Shown: positions 11,316 through 19,933 of the stretch, piece by piece
Layout: the number at the start of each line of letters is the position of its first letter
How positions within the stretch are numbered: position 1 is the stretch's first letter
NCBI GenBank assembly: GCA_947464415.1
Contig: CANHWU010000008.1
Coordinates: 1 to 39,635, forward strand
Reading direction: 5' to 3'
From: Flavobacteriales bacterium
Lineage (GTDB): Bacteria; Bacteroidota; Bacteroidia; Flavobacteriales_D; Sanyastnellaceae
DNA: 39,635 nt
Notes under the pieces: generated by a model
Databases searched by the model: none
Seen by the model: only the letters and a program-made list of their open reading frames with translations
Told to the model about the DNA's origin: nothing
Translations under genes and position numbers: made by a program

Positions 11316-12499
11316 TGTCATCAGAATTGTTTTTCGAGAAACATTTAGCGCAAACCACGCCCTTCCCTTTGGGCATGGAAATCAGCCATGCACAAGGCAT
11401 TTATCTCTACGGCCCCAATGGTGAACGCTACATTGATTTCATTTCAGGGATTGGCGTGAGCAATTTGGGACATGGTCAACCCACTATCATAGCTGCCATT
11501 CAAGAACAAGTGGCCAAACATTTACATGTCATGGTGTACGGAGAGTTTGTGCAATCGGCACAAACCCAAGCCGCGGCAAAACTAACGGCCCTTCTCCCCT
11601 CTTCTCTGGATTGCTGTTATTTCGTCAACAGCGGAGCTGAAGCCATCGAAGCGGCCATGAAATTGGTAAAAAGAACCACCGGACGATATCAAATACTGAG
11701 CTTTGAAGGCGCCTACCATGGCAATACGCAAGGCGCTATGTCGGTGAGTTTTAATGAGAAAAAAAAATCGGCTTTTCGACCCCTATTACCATGTATTTCC
11801 TTTTTGCGACTGAATCATTGGGAGGATTTAGAAAAAATCAATCATCACACCGCAGGTGTTTTCTTAGAGACCATTCAAGGAGATGCAGGCATTCGCATTC
11901 CTAATCCTTTTTTCATGAAAGCGCTGCGTGACCGATGTACCGCCACAGGGGCGATGTTGGTGCTGGATGAGATTCAATGTGGGATGGGAAGAACAGGAAA
12001 GCTATTTGCCTTTGAACATTATGATATTGTGCCCGATGTTTTGGTGTTGGGCAAAGCGCTGGGAGGAGGGATGCCCATTGGAGCCGTTGTCTCCTCTACT
12101 GCCAACATGCGTCATTTGAGTCACTCCCCTCTTTTAGGACACATCAGCACTTTCGCCGGGCATCCCGTTGCCTGCGCAGCAGCGGCAGCGGCGTTGGACT
12201 TGTATGGTTCAGTAGATTGGACCAAAATTGAAGAAAAAGGACAACACATTTACCACCGACTTTCCTCGTATTCTTGTGTGCAAGAGATTCGTTTTAAAGG
12301 ACTGTACTTTGCCATTGATTTGATAGATGAAAACATGGTACAACGAGTGGTGGAGAGATGCATGCAAAAAGGGTTGATCACCTTTTGGTTTTTGAGCTGT
12401 CCTTGGTCGTTTCGAATTGCCCCACCGATAGTAATCTCAGATGAAGAGCTCTCGGCCTGCTTGAATATTTTATCGGACGCCTTGGCTGCGGAATGTTGA
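11315..12499 (+). CDS. Class III PLP-dependent aminotransferase (acetylornithine aminotransferase-like)
   Basis: YIDFISGIGVSNLGH, VNSGAEAIEAAMKL, LVLDEIQCGMGRTGKLFAFEHYDIVPDVLVLGKALGGGMPIGA; ATG overlaps the GH92 TAA. Confidence 0.9.
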   Translation: MSSELFFEKHLAQTTPFPLGMEISHAQGIYLYGPNGERYIDFISGIGVSNLGHGQPTIIAAIQEQVAKHLHVMVYGEFVQSAQTQAAAKLTALLPSSLDCCYFVNSGAEAIEAAMKLVKRTTGRYQILSFEGAYHGNTQGAMSVSFNEKKKSAFRPLLPCISFLRLNHWEDLEKINHHTAGVFLETIQGDAGIRIPNPFFMKALRDRCTATGAMLVLDEIQCGMGRTGKLFAFEHYDIVPDVLVLGKALGGGMPIGAVVSSTANMRHLSHSPLLGHISTFAGHPVACAAAAAALDLYGSVDWTKIEEKGQHIYHRLSSYSCVQEIRFKGLYFAIDLIDENMVQRVVERCMQKGLITFWFLSCPWSFRIAPPIVISDEELSACLNILSDALAAEC

Positions 12500-12576
12500 A
12501 TTTTTGTGCATCGTTTTGATAAAAAAAAATCATAAATCCTATTGGGTCTTTGTAGTTTCGTGAAAAGAATGAGACA

Positions 12577-12960
12577 ATGGAAATTTCAGGAAAACTTAAA
12601 TTGATTTTAGCAGAAGAAACCTTTGCCAGCGGCTTCAACAAGCGATCCTTTGTGATCGCTATTGAGGATCGTTATCCTTATGACGTATGCTTCGACTTAT
12701 TAAAAGAAAAAGTAGCCATGATTGATAATTTTCAAATCGGCGAAAATTTGAAAGTAAGTTTTGATGTAAAGTCGAGAGAATACAACGGCAAGTGGTTCAC
12801 CGGATGTACTGCATGGAAAATAGATCGTGCAGGGGGCAGTGTGGACAGTGGCTCCAACGGCGGTGGTTATCAACAAGCGGGACCACCCCCTATTAGCGCA
12901 GGTGACATCGATCGCATGAGCGGACCTGCCGATGAGGACAAAGACGATTTACCTTTCTAA
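12577..12960 (+). CDS. DUF3127 (SSB-like) protein with SSB-type acidic C-terminal tip
   Basis: MEISGKLKLILAEETFASGFNKRSFVIAIEDRYPYDVCFDLLKEKVAMID...KWFTGCTAWKI; C-terminus DEDKDDLPF. Confidence 0.82.
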   Translation: MEISGKLKLILAEETFASGFNKRSFVIAIEDRYPYDVCFDLLKEKVAMIDNFQIGENLKVSFDVKSREYNGKWFTGCTAWKIDRAGGSVDSGSNGGGYQQAGPPPISAGDIDRMSGPADEDKDDLPF

Positions 12961-12972
12961 TTCCCGCCCAAT

Positions 12973-14001
12973 ATGCCCATTAACAAATACGCTTTGATGC
13001 GCTACCGCATCATCGATCGTTGCCTCACGAATTCTGCTCGCCCCTTCCCTTCCCGTGAAGACTTGCGCGCGGCATGTGAGGAACAGCTCTATGGGCTTGG
13101 CTCTGGTATCATTTCTCTCAGCACCATTGACAAGGATATCGCTTCTATGAAAAACGAAGGCGATTTGGGCTATTACGCGCCTATTGCCTATGACCGAGCA
13201 AGAAAGGGATATTATTATGCTGATGAAAATTATACCATCAGCGAGATGAGTTTAGGAGAGGATGAGCTCAGCTCCATCAGATTTGCCGCTGCCATTTTGG
13301 ATCAATTTCGAAATGTGCCTATTCTCAATACCTATGGTCATGCCATCGATAAAATTGTCAGCCGATTGAGCATGGCGCAGGAAGATGATGAGCAAATCAA
13401 CCAGTACATTCAGTTTGAACAAAATGTGGTGTCCAAAGGCATTGAGCGGTTGGCTCCTCTATTAAAAGCCATCAAAGAAAGGAAGCTCGTTTATTTGGAT
13501 TACCAAAGTTTCAGAGAGAATAAAGTTAAAAACTACGAAGTTCATCCGAAGCTACTCAAAGAATACGACGATCGTTGGTACCTCATCGGCTATGTACCCG
13601 ATCGCAAAGCGCATTTGACTTTTGGATTAGAGCGCATTGTGGACGCGATATTCAGTGAATCCCATTATCAAAACACCCTACCCTTTGACGCCTTGGCCTT
13701 TTTTCAATACAGCATTGGCATTACCGAAACCAAAGCCAAAGCCAAGCCGGAGAAAATTGTTTTCAGAATTAAAACGATCCCCGGCCGACTGGTCAAGACG
13801 CAGCCCCTGCATTCCTCTCAACAAGTTACCAAAGAAAACGACGAGTTCATCGAGTTTCAATTGAACGTCTATCCCTCGCCAGAACTTTTCGCTAAACTGA
13901 TGTCCTTCGGAGCGGATTTAGAAATCATCAGTCCCGAAAAGATCAGACTTCGTTTTAAAGAGAACTTGTTACAGGCGCTCGCGCAATATCCTCATCCCTG
14001 A
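12973..14001 (+). CDS. WYL-domain transcriptional regulator
   Basis: N-terminal wHTH-like region; C-terminal RKLVYLDYQSF...YEVHPKLLKEYDDRWYLIGYVPDRKAHLTFGLERIVDA. Confidence 0.88.
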   Translation: MPINKYALMRYRIIDRCLTNSARPFPSREDLRAACEEQLYGLGSGIISLSTIDKDIASMKNEGDLGYYAPIAYDRARKGYYYADENYTISEMSLGEDELSSIRFAAAILDQFRNVPILNTYGHAIDKIVSRLSMAQEDDEQINQYIQFEQNVVSKGIERLAPLLKAIKERKLVYLDYQSFRENKVKNYEVHPKLLKEYDDRWYLIGYVPDRKAHLTFGLERIVDAIFSESHYQNTLPFDALAFFQYSIGITETKAKAKPEKIVFRIKTIPGRLVKTQPLHSSQQVTKENDEFIEFQLNVYPSPELFAKLMSFGADLEIISPEKIRLRFKENLLQALAQYPHP

Positions 14002-14037
14002 GTAACTCTGGTCACCGTGGTTTGCTTCATCCAACCT

Positions 14038-14045
14038 TAATTTTG
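14038..14045 (+). promoter_or_regulatory. -7 box TAATTTTG upstream of the rhodanese-thioredoxin gene
   Basis: Exact TAnnTTTG, 14 nt before the ATG. Confidence 0.5.
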
Positions 14046-14059
14046 CTAAAACAAAGTAT

Positions 14060-14776
14060 ATGAAAATTTATCTTTCTTCTTTATTGATAGCCACGATGCT
14101 ATTCTTCTCGTGTCAGTCATCCAACAGTCAAACTGAAAACGGTAGTCCCACTATCGTCGATGCCAAGACCTTTGCTGACCTATTAAAAACTAAATCGGAT
14201 GCCCAAATAGTAGATGTAAGAACACCGGGAGAATTTAGCGGTGGATACATTGCAGGAGCCATGAATCTTGATTACAACGGCGATGACTATGCCCGACAAG
14301 TAGCCTCTTTGGATAAATCAAAAACGGTGTTGATCTATTGTTTATCAGGAGGGCGAAGTGGTTCTGCGGCCAAGGAAATGAGAAAAAATGGGTTTAAAGA
14401 AGTGATAGAACTGCAAGGTGGCACATTGGCATGGAGCAAGGCTGGAATGGCTTTAGAGGGTGGGAAGGCAAAGCAGCCAGGCATCGATTTGAAAACATTT
14501 CAACAGTCCATACAGACCAATGAAACACATCTAGTAGATTTCTATGCTCCGTGGTGTGCTCCCTGCAAAAAAATGAAGCCGATGCTCGACGAAATAGAGA
14601 AAGAATATGCGGGAAAAGTTATTGTCCACAGAATCAATGTCGATGAAAATCAGGAACTCGCGAAAGCCATGAATGTCGAGATACTGCCTACTTTGAAAAT
14701 TTTCAAAGGCGGATCTGAAATTTGGACGCAAAAAGGAGTAGTGGAAAAATCAGAGATTATCAAAGGATTGCAATAA
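14060..14776 (+). CDS. Rhodanese-thioredoxin fusion lipoprotein
   Basis: Lipobox LFFSC; rhodanese IVDVRTPGEFSGGYIAGAMNLDY...VLIYCLSGGRSGSAA; thioredoxin VDFYAPWCAPCKKMKPMLDEI. Confidence 0.9.
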   Translation: MKIYLSSLLIATMLFFSCQSSNSQTENGSPTIVDAKTFADLLKTKSDAQIVDVRTPGEFSGGYIAGAMNLDYNGDDYARQVASLDKSKTVLIYCLSGGRSGSAAKEMRKNGFKEVIELQGGTLAWSKAGMALEGGKAKQPGIDLKTFQQSIQTNETHLVDFYAPWCAPCKKMKPMLDEIEKEYAGKVIVHRINVDENQELAKAMNVEILPTLKIFKGGSEIWTQKGVVEKSEIIKGLQ

Positions 14777-14797
14777 TCCCATTTGTATCTTCGGCCC

Positions 14798-15670
14798 ATG
14801 AGGGTTTCGGGCTTTACCTTTATTCGCAACGCTATTCATTATGATTATCCCATAGTGGAGGCCATACATTCTATTCTACCCTTGTGCGATGAAGTGGTTG
14901 TGGCGGTGGGCAACTCCACCGATGGTACTTTAGCGTTGATTCAAGCCATAAACGATCCCAAAATCAAAATCATAGAGACCCTTTGGGATGATTCTTTAAG
15001 AGAGGGGGGAAGAGTTCTGGCGGTGGAAACTGACAAAGCCCTTGCGGCAGTTGATCCCCAAAGTGATTGGTGCATTTATATTCAAGGCGATGAGGTATTG
15101 CATGAAGAAGGATATGATACAATAAAAGCGGCCATGCTTTCCTATCAGCATAACCCAGAAATAGATGGATTACTTTTGAAATATCGGCATTTCTATGGAT
15201 CCTACGACTACATTGGAACTAGCGCAAAATGGTATAAAAATGAGATCCGAATCGTGAAAAACCGGAAGGATATTTTCTCCTTTGGTGATGCGCAAGGCTT
15301 CAGAAAAAAAAATAATCAAAAATTAAGTGTAAGAAAACTCGATGCCTATATGCATCATTATGGATGGGTGAAAGATCCGAGAGCCATGCAGAAAAAGCAA
15401 GAGGACTTTAATAAGCTTTGGCATAATGATGAATGGGTCCGACAACACGTCATTCCGGCGGAAGAGTTTGATTATGGGCGAGAGGTGAGTGAACTCAGGC
15501 TATTTACGGATACTCACCCTGTTGTGATGCAAAGAAGAATTACCCAAAAAAACTGGAGATTCGAAACGGATATTTCCATGAGTCGTTCCACCATTAAAGA
15601 CAAAGTAAAAAACTTCCTTTATTATCGTCTTGGTATCGAACTTGGTTATAAAAATTATATCTTGAAATAA
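14798..15670 (+). CDS. Glycosyltransferase family 2-like protein
   Basis: MRVSGFTFIRNAIHYDYPIVEAIHSILPLCDEVVVAVGNSTDGTLALIQ...WCIYIQGDEVLHE. Confidence 0.8.
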   Translation: MRVSGFTFIRNAIHYDYPIVEAIHSILPLCDEVVVAVGNSTDGTLALIQAINDPKIKIIETLWDDSLREGGRVLAVETDKALAAVDPQSDWCIYIQGDEVLHEEGYDTIKAAMLSYQHNPEIDGLLLKYRHFYGSYDYIGTSAKWYKNEIRIVKNRKDIFSFGDAQGFRKKNNQKLSVRKLDAYMHHYGWVKDPRAMQKKQEDFNKLWHNDEWVRQHVIPAEEFDYGREVSELRLFTDTHPVVMQRRITQKNWRFETDISMSRSTIKDKVKNFLYYRLGIELGYKNYILK

Positions 15671-15702
15671 AAAAAGGCCACTCATTTTCATAAGTAGCCT
15701 TT
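15667..15702 (-). terminator. Terminator after trxA (possibly bidirectional)
   Basis: Minus strand AAAGGCTACT...AGTGGCCTTT stem followed by a T-tract. Confidence 0.75.
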
Positions 15703-15719
15703 CTCATACAATCAATGAA

Positions 15720-16034
15720 TTACAATGCGTGGTCTAACTTCTCGGTTAAGACATTTTTAGGAACCGCTCCAACACTTTTATCAACCACTTCACCATTTTT
15801 CAAAAAAACGATGGTAGGTATATTCCTGATTCCAAATTTCATCGAGACCTCCGGATTCAAATCCACATTCACTTTACCTACAATTGCTCTACCCTCATAC
15901 TCCTTTGCAATCTCTTCAACAATGGGAGTAACCATTCTGCAGGGACCACACCATTCTGCCCAAAAATCGATCAAAACAGGTTTGTCGGTGCTGGTAATTT
16001 CTGCAAAATTGGTGTCTGTAATTTCTAGTGCCAT
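15720..16034 (-). CDS. trxA: Thioredoxin
   Basis: PVLIDFWAEWCGPCRMVTPIVEEIAKEYEGRAIVGKVNVD...IRNIPTIVFLKNGEVVDKSVGAVPK. Confidence 0.96.
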   Translation of the reverse strand: MALEITDTNFAEITSTDKPVLIDFWAEWCGPCRMVTPIVEEIAKEYEGRAIVGKVNVDLNPEVSMKFGIRNIPTIVFLKNGEVVDKSVGAVPKNVLTEKLDHAL

Positions 16035-16178
16035 TTTATTCAGTTTTTAATTTCTAAACAGGCGTCAAAGATACACAATTTTAACTTGAATCACCCAATT
16101 GTTGAAAAACACTTATGGATAATGAAATAAGCCCTTAAATTTAGCCTTTGCCCATAATAATGTTGATATTGAAGAAAC

Positions 16179-16817
16179 TCAGCCGTTTTTCCGCAAATAC
16201 AATCCTTGTGTCAACTTCCAGGAAATCAAAGAAGAAGCAGTGCCCACTATTGCCCCCATCACAATATCTGAAGGATAATGTACACCCATCACCAACCTTG
16301 AAACCGCAATGCTCGTTGCGTAGGTATAGGCAGGTACTGTCACCCACCATGGCGATTTCCCGTAATGAAAATGCGCATACAATACCATAGAGGTGGCCCA
16401 ATTGAAGGCTGAAGAGGCATGTCCGCTCGGAAAAGAAAAGTCTTTCGGCCTATAGCTGGGATCAATCCGCGCAGGATCATCCGTAAAAGGGCGTGGACGC
16501 TGAACCAGTTTTTTGGCAGAAAAAGTGACGGCATAATTCAATGCCATACCTGCTACCAAGCCCCCCATCTCGTAACCCAATTTGTTCCATTTCTTGTCTT
16601 TATTCTCAAAAATTGGAGTGGCCATAACCCATGCAGATGACAAAACAGATCCGTATATAACACTATTGGAATAAGGTTGAATCCAATTGTTTTGCGACCA
16701 TTTCGGGGAGTTCATGCGGTCAACGAAACTCAATTCCCATTCGTGAAATCGCTGTCCACTCATGCTGAAATTACCTAGCAGTATTCCACACAGTACAATA
16801 AAAATCTTTTTATACAT
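16179..16817 (-). CDS. PAP2 family phosphatase
   Basis: KLVQRPRPF, FSFPSGHASSAF, SRLVMGVHYPSDIVMG match the three PAP2 motifs. Confidence 0.92.
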   Translation of the reverse strand: MYKKIFIVLCGILLGNFSMSGQRFHEWELSFVDRMNSPKWSQNNWIQPYSNSVIYGSVLSSAWVMATPIFENKDKKWNKLGYEMGGLVAGMALNYAVTFSAKKLVQRPRPFTDDPARIDPSYRPKDFSFPSGHASSAFNWATSMVLYAHFHYGKSPWWVTVPAYTYATSIAVSRLVMGVHYPSDIVMGAIVGTASSLISWKLTQGLYLRKNG

Positions 16818-18084
16818 TTCCTGATTTTAATTCGATTACCGTTATTTCGGGATGGATTCCCACTCGTCCTGGAAATCCCAGACAACCCAAACCTCTGTTC
16901 ACATATAAATATTGATTTCCCTCCTGATACAAGCCTCCCCAACGTTTGTATCCAAACCATTTAGAAGGACTCCATTTGATGCCCCATTCCGGTACCTCCA
17001 CCCCAAACTGAGCGCCGTGGGTATGGCCACTTAGCGTTAAAGAAATATTCTTTTTGCCTAATACTTGCTCTTCAAAATGGGTCGGGTCGTGGGATAAAAG
17101 AAGTTGAAACGACCCTTCGTCTACTTGAGACAAGGCGGCCTCTAAATCACCATATTGAAAAAAATTTCGGCCCCAATTTTCTATCCCGATCAAAGCCATT
17201 CGATCGCCATTTCGCTCCAGCACCCGAGATTGATTCTTGATCAAGTCAAATCCCATCTCCCGATGGATCTCTTCAAACCGCACTCTATTTTCGGCTCTTC
17301 GTTGAATCGACTCCTCACTTTCATCGCGATAAACATATCGAGCGTAATCATGGTTGCCAAAAATCGAAAATTTGCCAAGTGGTGCGGTCATTTCAGCAAA
17401 TAAATCAATATACGGTTCCGCTTCCTCCGCCAAATTATTCACCAAATCACCGGTAAAAACAATGATATCTGGCTTTTCCTGCATGATCAATTGAATAGCG
17501 GGACGCACATCTTCTACTTCTCCCGGACCAAAGGTCCCGAGATGAGCATCGGAAATTTGCACCAACTTCATGCCATCAAAGCCCTTCGGAAGATTGGGAA
17601 AAACAATGGACTCTCTTCTGATCTGAAAATTGTATTTCCCTTTGAGCATTCCGTAGACAAAAGAACCAAACATCAAAGTAGATACCCCTAAACCGAGTTG
17701 GTTTAAAAACTGGATTCGGCTCATCCCCTCTTGTACCTCCTGGCGCTGCGCAAACCATTTGAACCAAATCCAACGAAATCCATTGAGAATATCGGAAGAG
17801 AAATGAAAAACCGAGAAAGTAAGCTTGGTAATGCCCAACACGAAAATCCAACTCATGATGTTCATGAACCACTCCGGAGGTTTTCCATTGCCCATTTGCG
17901 CAGTCATGATCATCAACACAAAAAGAATCACCATGATCACAGTGGGAGTCCAGTATACAAAAGTGATGATTCGCTTGATTTGTTGAGGCCATTGGTGGGT
18001 CAACTGCCTAATACCCTTAAAGGCATAGGCATCGATCAGTAAAAAGAAAATGGAAAATAAAATGGGGAAAAGAATATTCTTCAT
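16810..18084 (-). CDS. Membrane-associated metallophosphoesterase (calcineurin-like)
   Basis: KLVQISDAHLGTFG, VFTGDLVNN, FGNHDYARY, LLLSHDPTHFEE, LTLSGHTHGAQFG; N-terminal TM helices. Confidence 0.93.
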   Translation of the reverse strand: MKNILFPILFSIFFLLIDAYAFKGIRQLTHQWPQQIKRIITFVYWTPTVIMVILFVLMIMTAQMGNGKPPEWFMNIMSWIFVLGITKLTFSVFHFSSDILNGFRWIWFKWFAQRQEVQEGMSRIQFLNQLGLGVSTLMFGSFVYGMLKGKYNFQIRRESIVFPNLPKGFDGMKLVQISDAHLGTFGPGEVEDVRPAIQLIMQEKPDIIVFTGDLVNNLAEEAEPYIDLFAEMTAPLGKFSIFGNHDYARYVYRDESEESIQRRAENRVRFEEIHREMGFDLIKNQSRVLERNGDRMALIGIENWGRNFFQYGDLEAALSQVDEGSFQLLLSHDPTHFEEQVLGKKNISLTLSGHTHGAQFGVEVPEWGIKWSPSKWFGYKRWGGLYQEGNQYLYVNRGLGCLGFPGRVGIHPEITVIELKSGNV

Positions 18085-18088
18085 GTGC

Positions 18089-18096
18089 CAAAACTA
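18089..18096 (-). promoter_or_regulatory. -7 box TAGTTTTG immediately before the metallophosphoesterase ATG
   Basis: Minus-strand TTTG-N18-TAGTTTTG; only 4 nt separate the box from the ATG at 18084. Confidence 0.5.
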
Positions 18097-18143
18097 CTTT
18101 GTAAAAGATGACAACAAAGTAAAATTCTCATTGTTTAACATGC

Positions 18144-19833
18144 TCATTCGACCCTTAACTGAAACAATCGATACAAATCTTCCAAAGCCGGGTTTTCCTT
18201 GCGCCAAACCTCAAATTTTTGACCGTCCGTAAGCATCGAAATCACCCGCTCATCCTCTTTTTGCACATAGGTTTCTAATTTCAGACCAGGCAAATTTTTA
18301 TTTCTGAAAAAAGCAGCGACCTCTCCTCTTACCTCATTGAAATAAATCACTTGCGTTTCACTGGGAAAAGAAAAAACAGCAGTGTATGAATCTGATTTAT
18401 ATTGCAAAACCGCTGTTCTCAAAGCCGTATACAATTGACCGAGGGGTAAATTGGAATTAGCCAAATAATCAGCCCAAGCCTCCTGCACTTCTTGCTCCGA
18501 ATACAATCGCAAGGCGGGTTCCTCCTCCTCTTCAATAGATTCCTTCTTTTCTTCTACTTTCTTGATTTCGGCAAAAATGGACACAACATCTTTGGATTGG
18601 GCGATGATTTCCTTCATCCCCAGCTTTGCCTTTGGAATTTCAAATACCTTCTTACTGTCAACCTCCGCGGCTTCCATCTTCGCAGCTGCGGGTGAGGTAA
18701 TTTTCTCTGTTAATGGGGCGCCTGCACTTGCTCCCCTGAATGGGATGATCCTATTTTTTTTTTTCGCCTTCCCTCCGGTTGGATTGAATGCTGCAAATCT
18801 TCATCATCGTCAACTCCACCAAGAGTCGTTGATGTTTACTTCCTCGATAATGGATATCACAATCATTGATCAAATCCATCGCTGCTATTAAAAAACGAAT
18901 ATCTACTAAGGCCGATTGTTCCTGATACTTTGCAGCCACATTCTCAGACACCTCAAGCAGGGCTATGGTGGCAGGATCCTTACATACCATCAATCTCCTC
19001 AAATGAGCACCCCACCCTACCACAAAATGATGGGCATCAAAACCCTTGTTCATGATGTCATTCAATAGTAAAAGACAGCCTGAAATATTCTCTTCAAACG
19101 ACATTTGTGTCAATTTGAAATAATACTCGTGATCTAACACATTGAGGTTCTCAATGACCGCGTTGTAGGTCAAGCTCTTTCCACAAAAGGCCACCAATTG
19201 ATCAAAGATGGACAATGCATCGCGCATCGCTCCATCCGCCTTTTCTGCAATGACGTGCAATGCATCCGGCTCAAAAGACACCTGTTCCTTTTGGGCGATG
19301 ATTCCTAGATATTCAGTCATGTCATTGACCTTGATACGACTGAAATCAAAAATTTGACAGCGACTAAGTATTGTCGGTATGATTTTGTGTTTTTCTGTTG
19401 TCGCTAAAATAAAAATCGCGTGGGCTGGCGGCTCTTCCAATGTTTTCAGAAAAGCGTTGAATGCTCCGGTACTCAGCATGTGTACCTCGTCAATAATGTA
19501 CACTTTGTATTTCCCAACTTGTGGGGGAATCCGCACCGTGTCCACAATACTTCTAATATCCTCCACCCCATTGTGCGATGCCGCATCCAGTTCAAAAACA
19601 TTAAAACTTAAATCTAAATTTTCTTCTGCATCCTTCTGATTTACTGCCTTGGCAAAAATCCGAGCACAGGTAGTTTTACCCACTCCTCTTGGACCACAGA
19701 ACAAATAGGCCTGAGCAATTTGCTCAGTGGCGATGGCATTTTGCAAGGTGCGAGTAATACTCTTTTGCCCCACTACGGTTTCCCAAGTATCAGGACGATA
19801 TTTCCTCGCTGAAACGATGAACTGCTCTGCCAT
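18144..19833 (-). CDS. dnaX: DNA polymerase III gamma/tau subunit, split by an A11 slippage site (gamma-like 18751..19833; tau extension open in the +1 frame 18144..18764)
   Basis: MAEQFIVSARKYRPDTWETVVGQKSITRTLQNAI...FCGPRGVGKTTCARIFAKA...ELDAASHN...YIIDEVHMLSTGAFNAFLKTLEEPP...FILATTEKHKIIPTILSRCQIFDF. The downstream frame is open from the A11 tract (KKKNRIIPFRGASAGAPLTEKITSPAAAK-MEAAEV...) and ends ENPALEDLYRLFQL, resembling DnaX C-termini of Bacteroidota. Confidence 0.9.
18754..18764 (-). promoter_or_regulatory. A11 homopolymer slippage / recoding site in dnaX
   Basis: Minus strand ...GGAGGGAAGGCG-AAAAAAAAAAA-TAG-GATC. The zero frame stops directly after the tract; the +1 frame stays open to the tau C-terminus. 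Confidence 0.75.
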
Positions 19834-19933
19834 GGAACAAAGATGCGATTGAAAGCTGAAATCCAAAAAAAGTGATATTCACACTTTATGCACATTCGAG
19901 AAATTTCGATTAAAATCCCAATATCTTTCCCCC

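Noticed and set aside
18144-18677. Independent hypothetical gene starting MEAAEV
   Set aside because: The frame is open upstream to the A11 tract and the C-terminus looks like a DnaX tail, so it is better read as the tau extension of dnaX.
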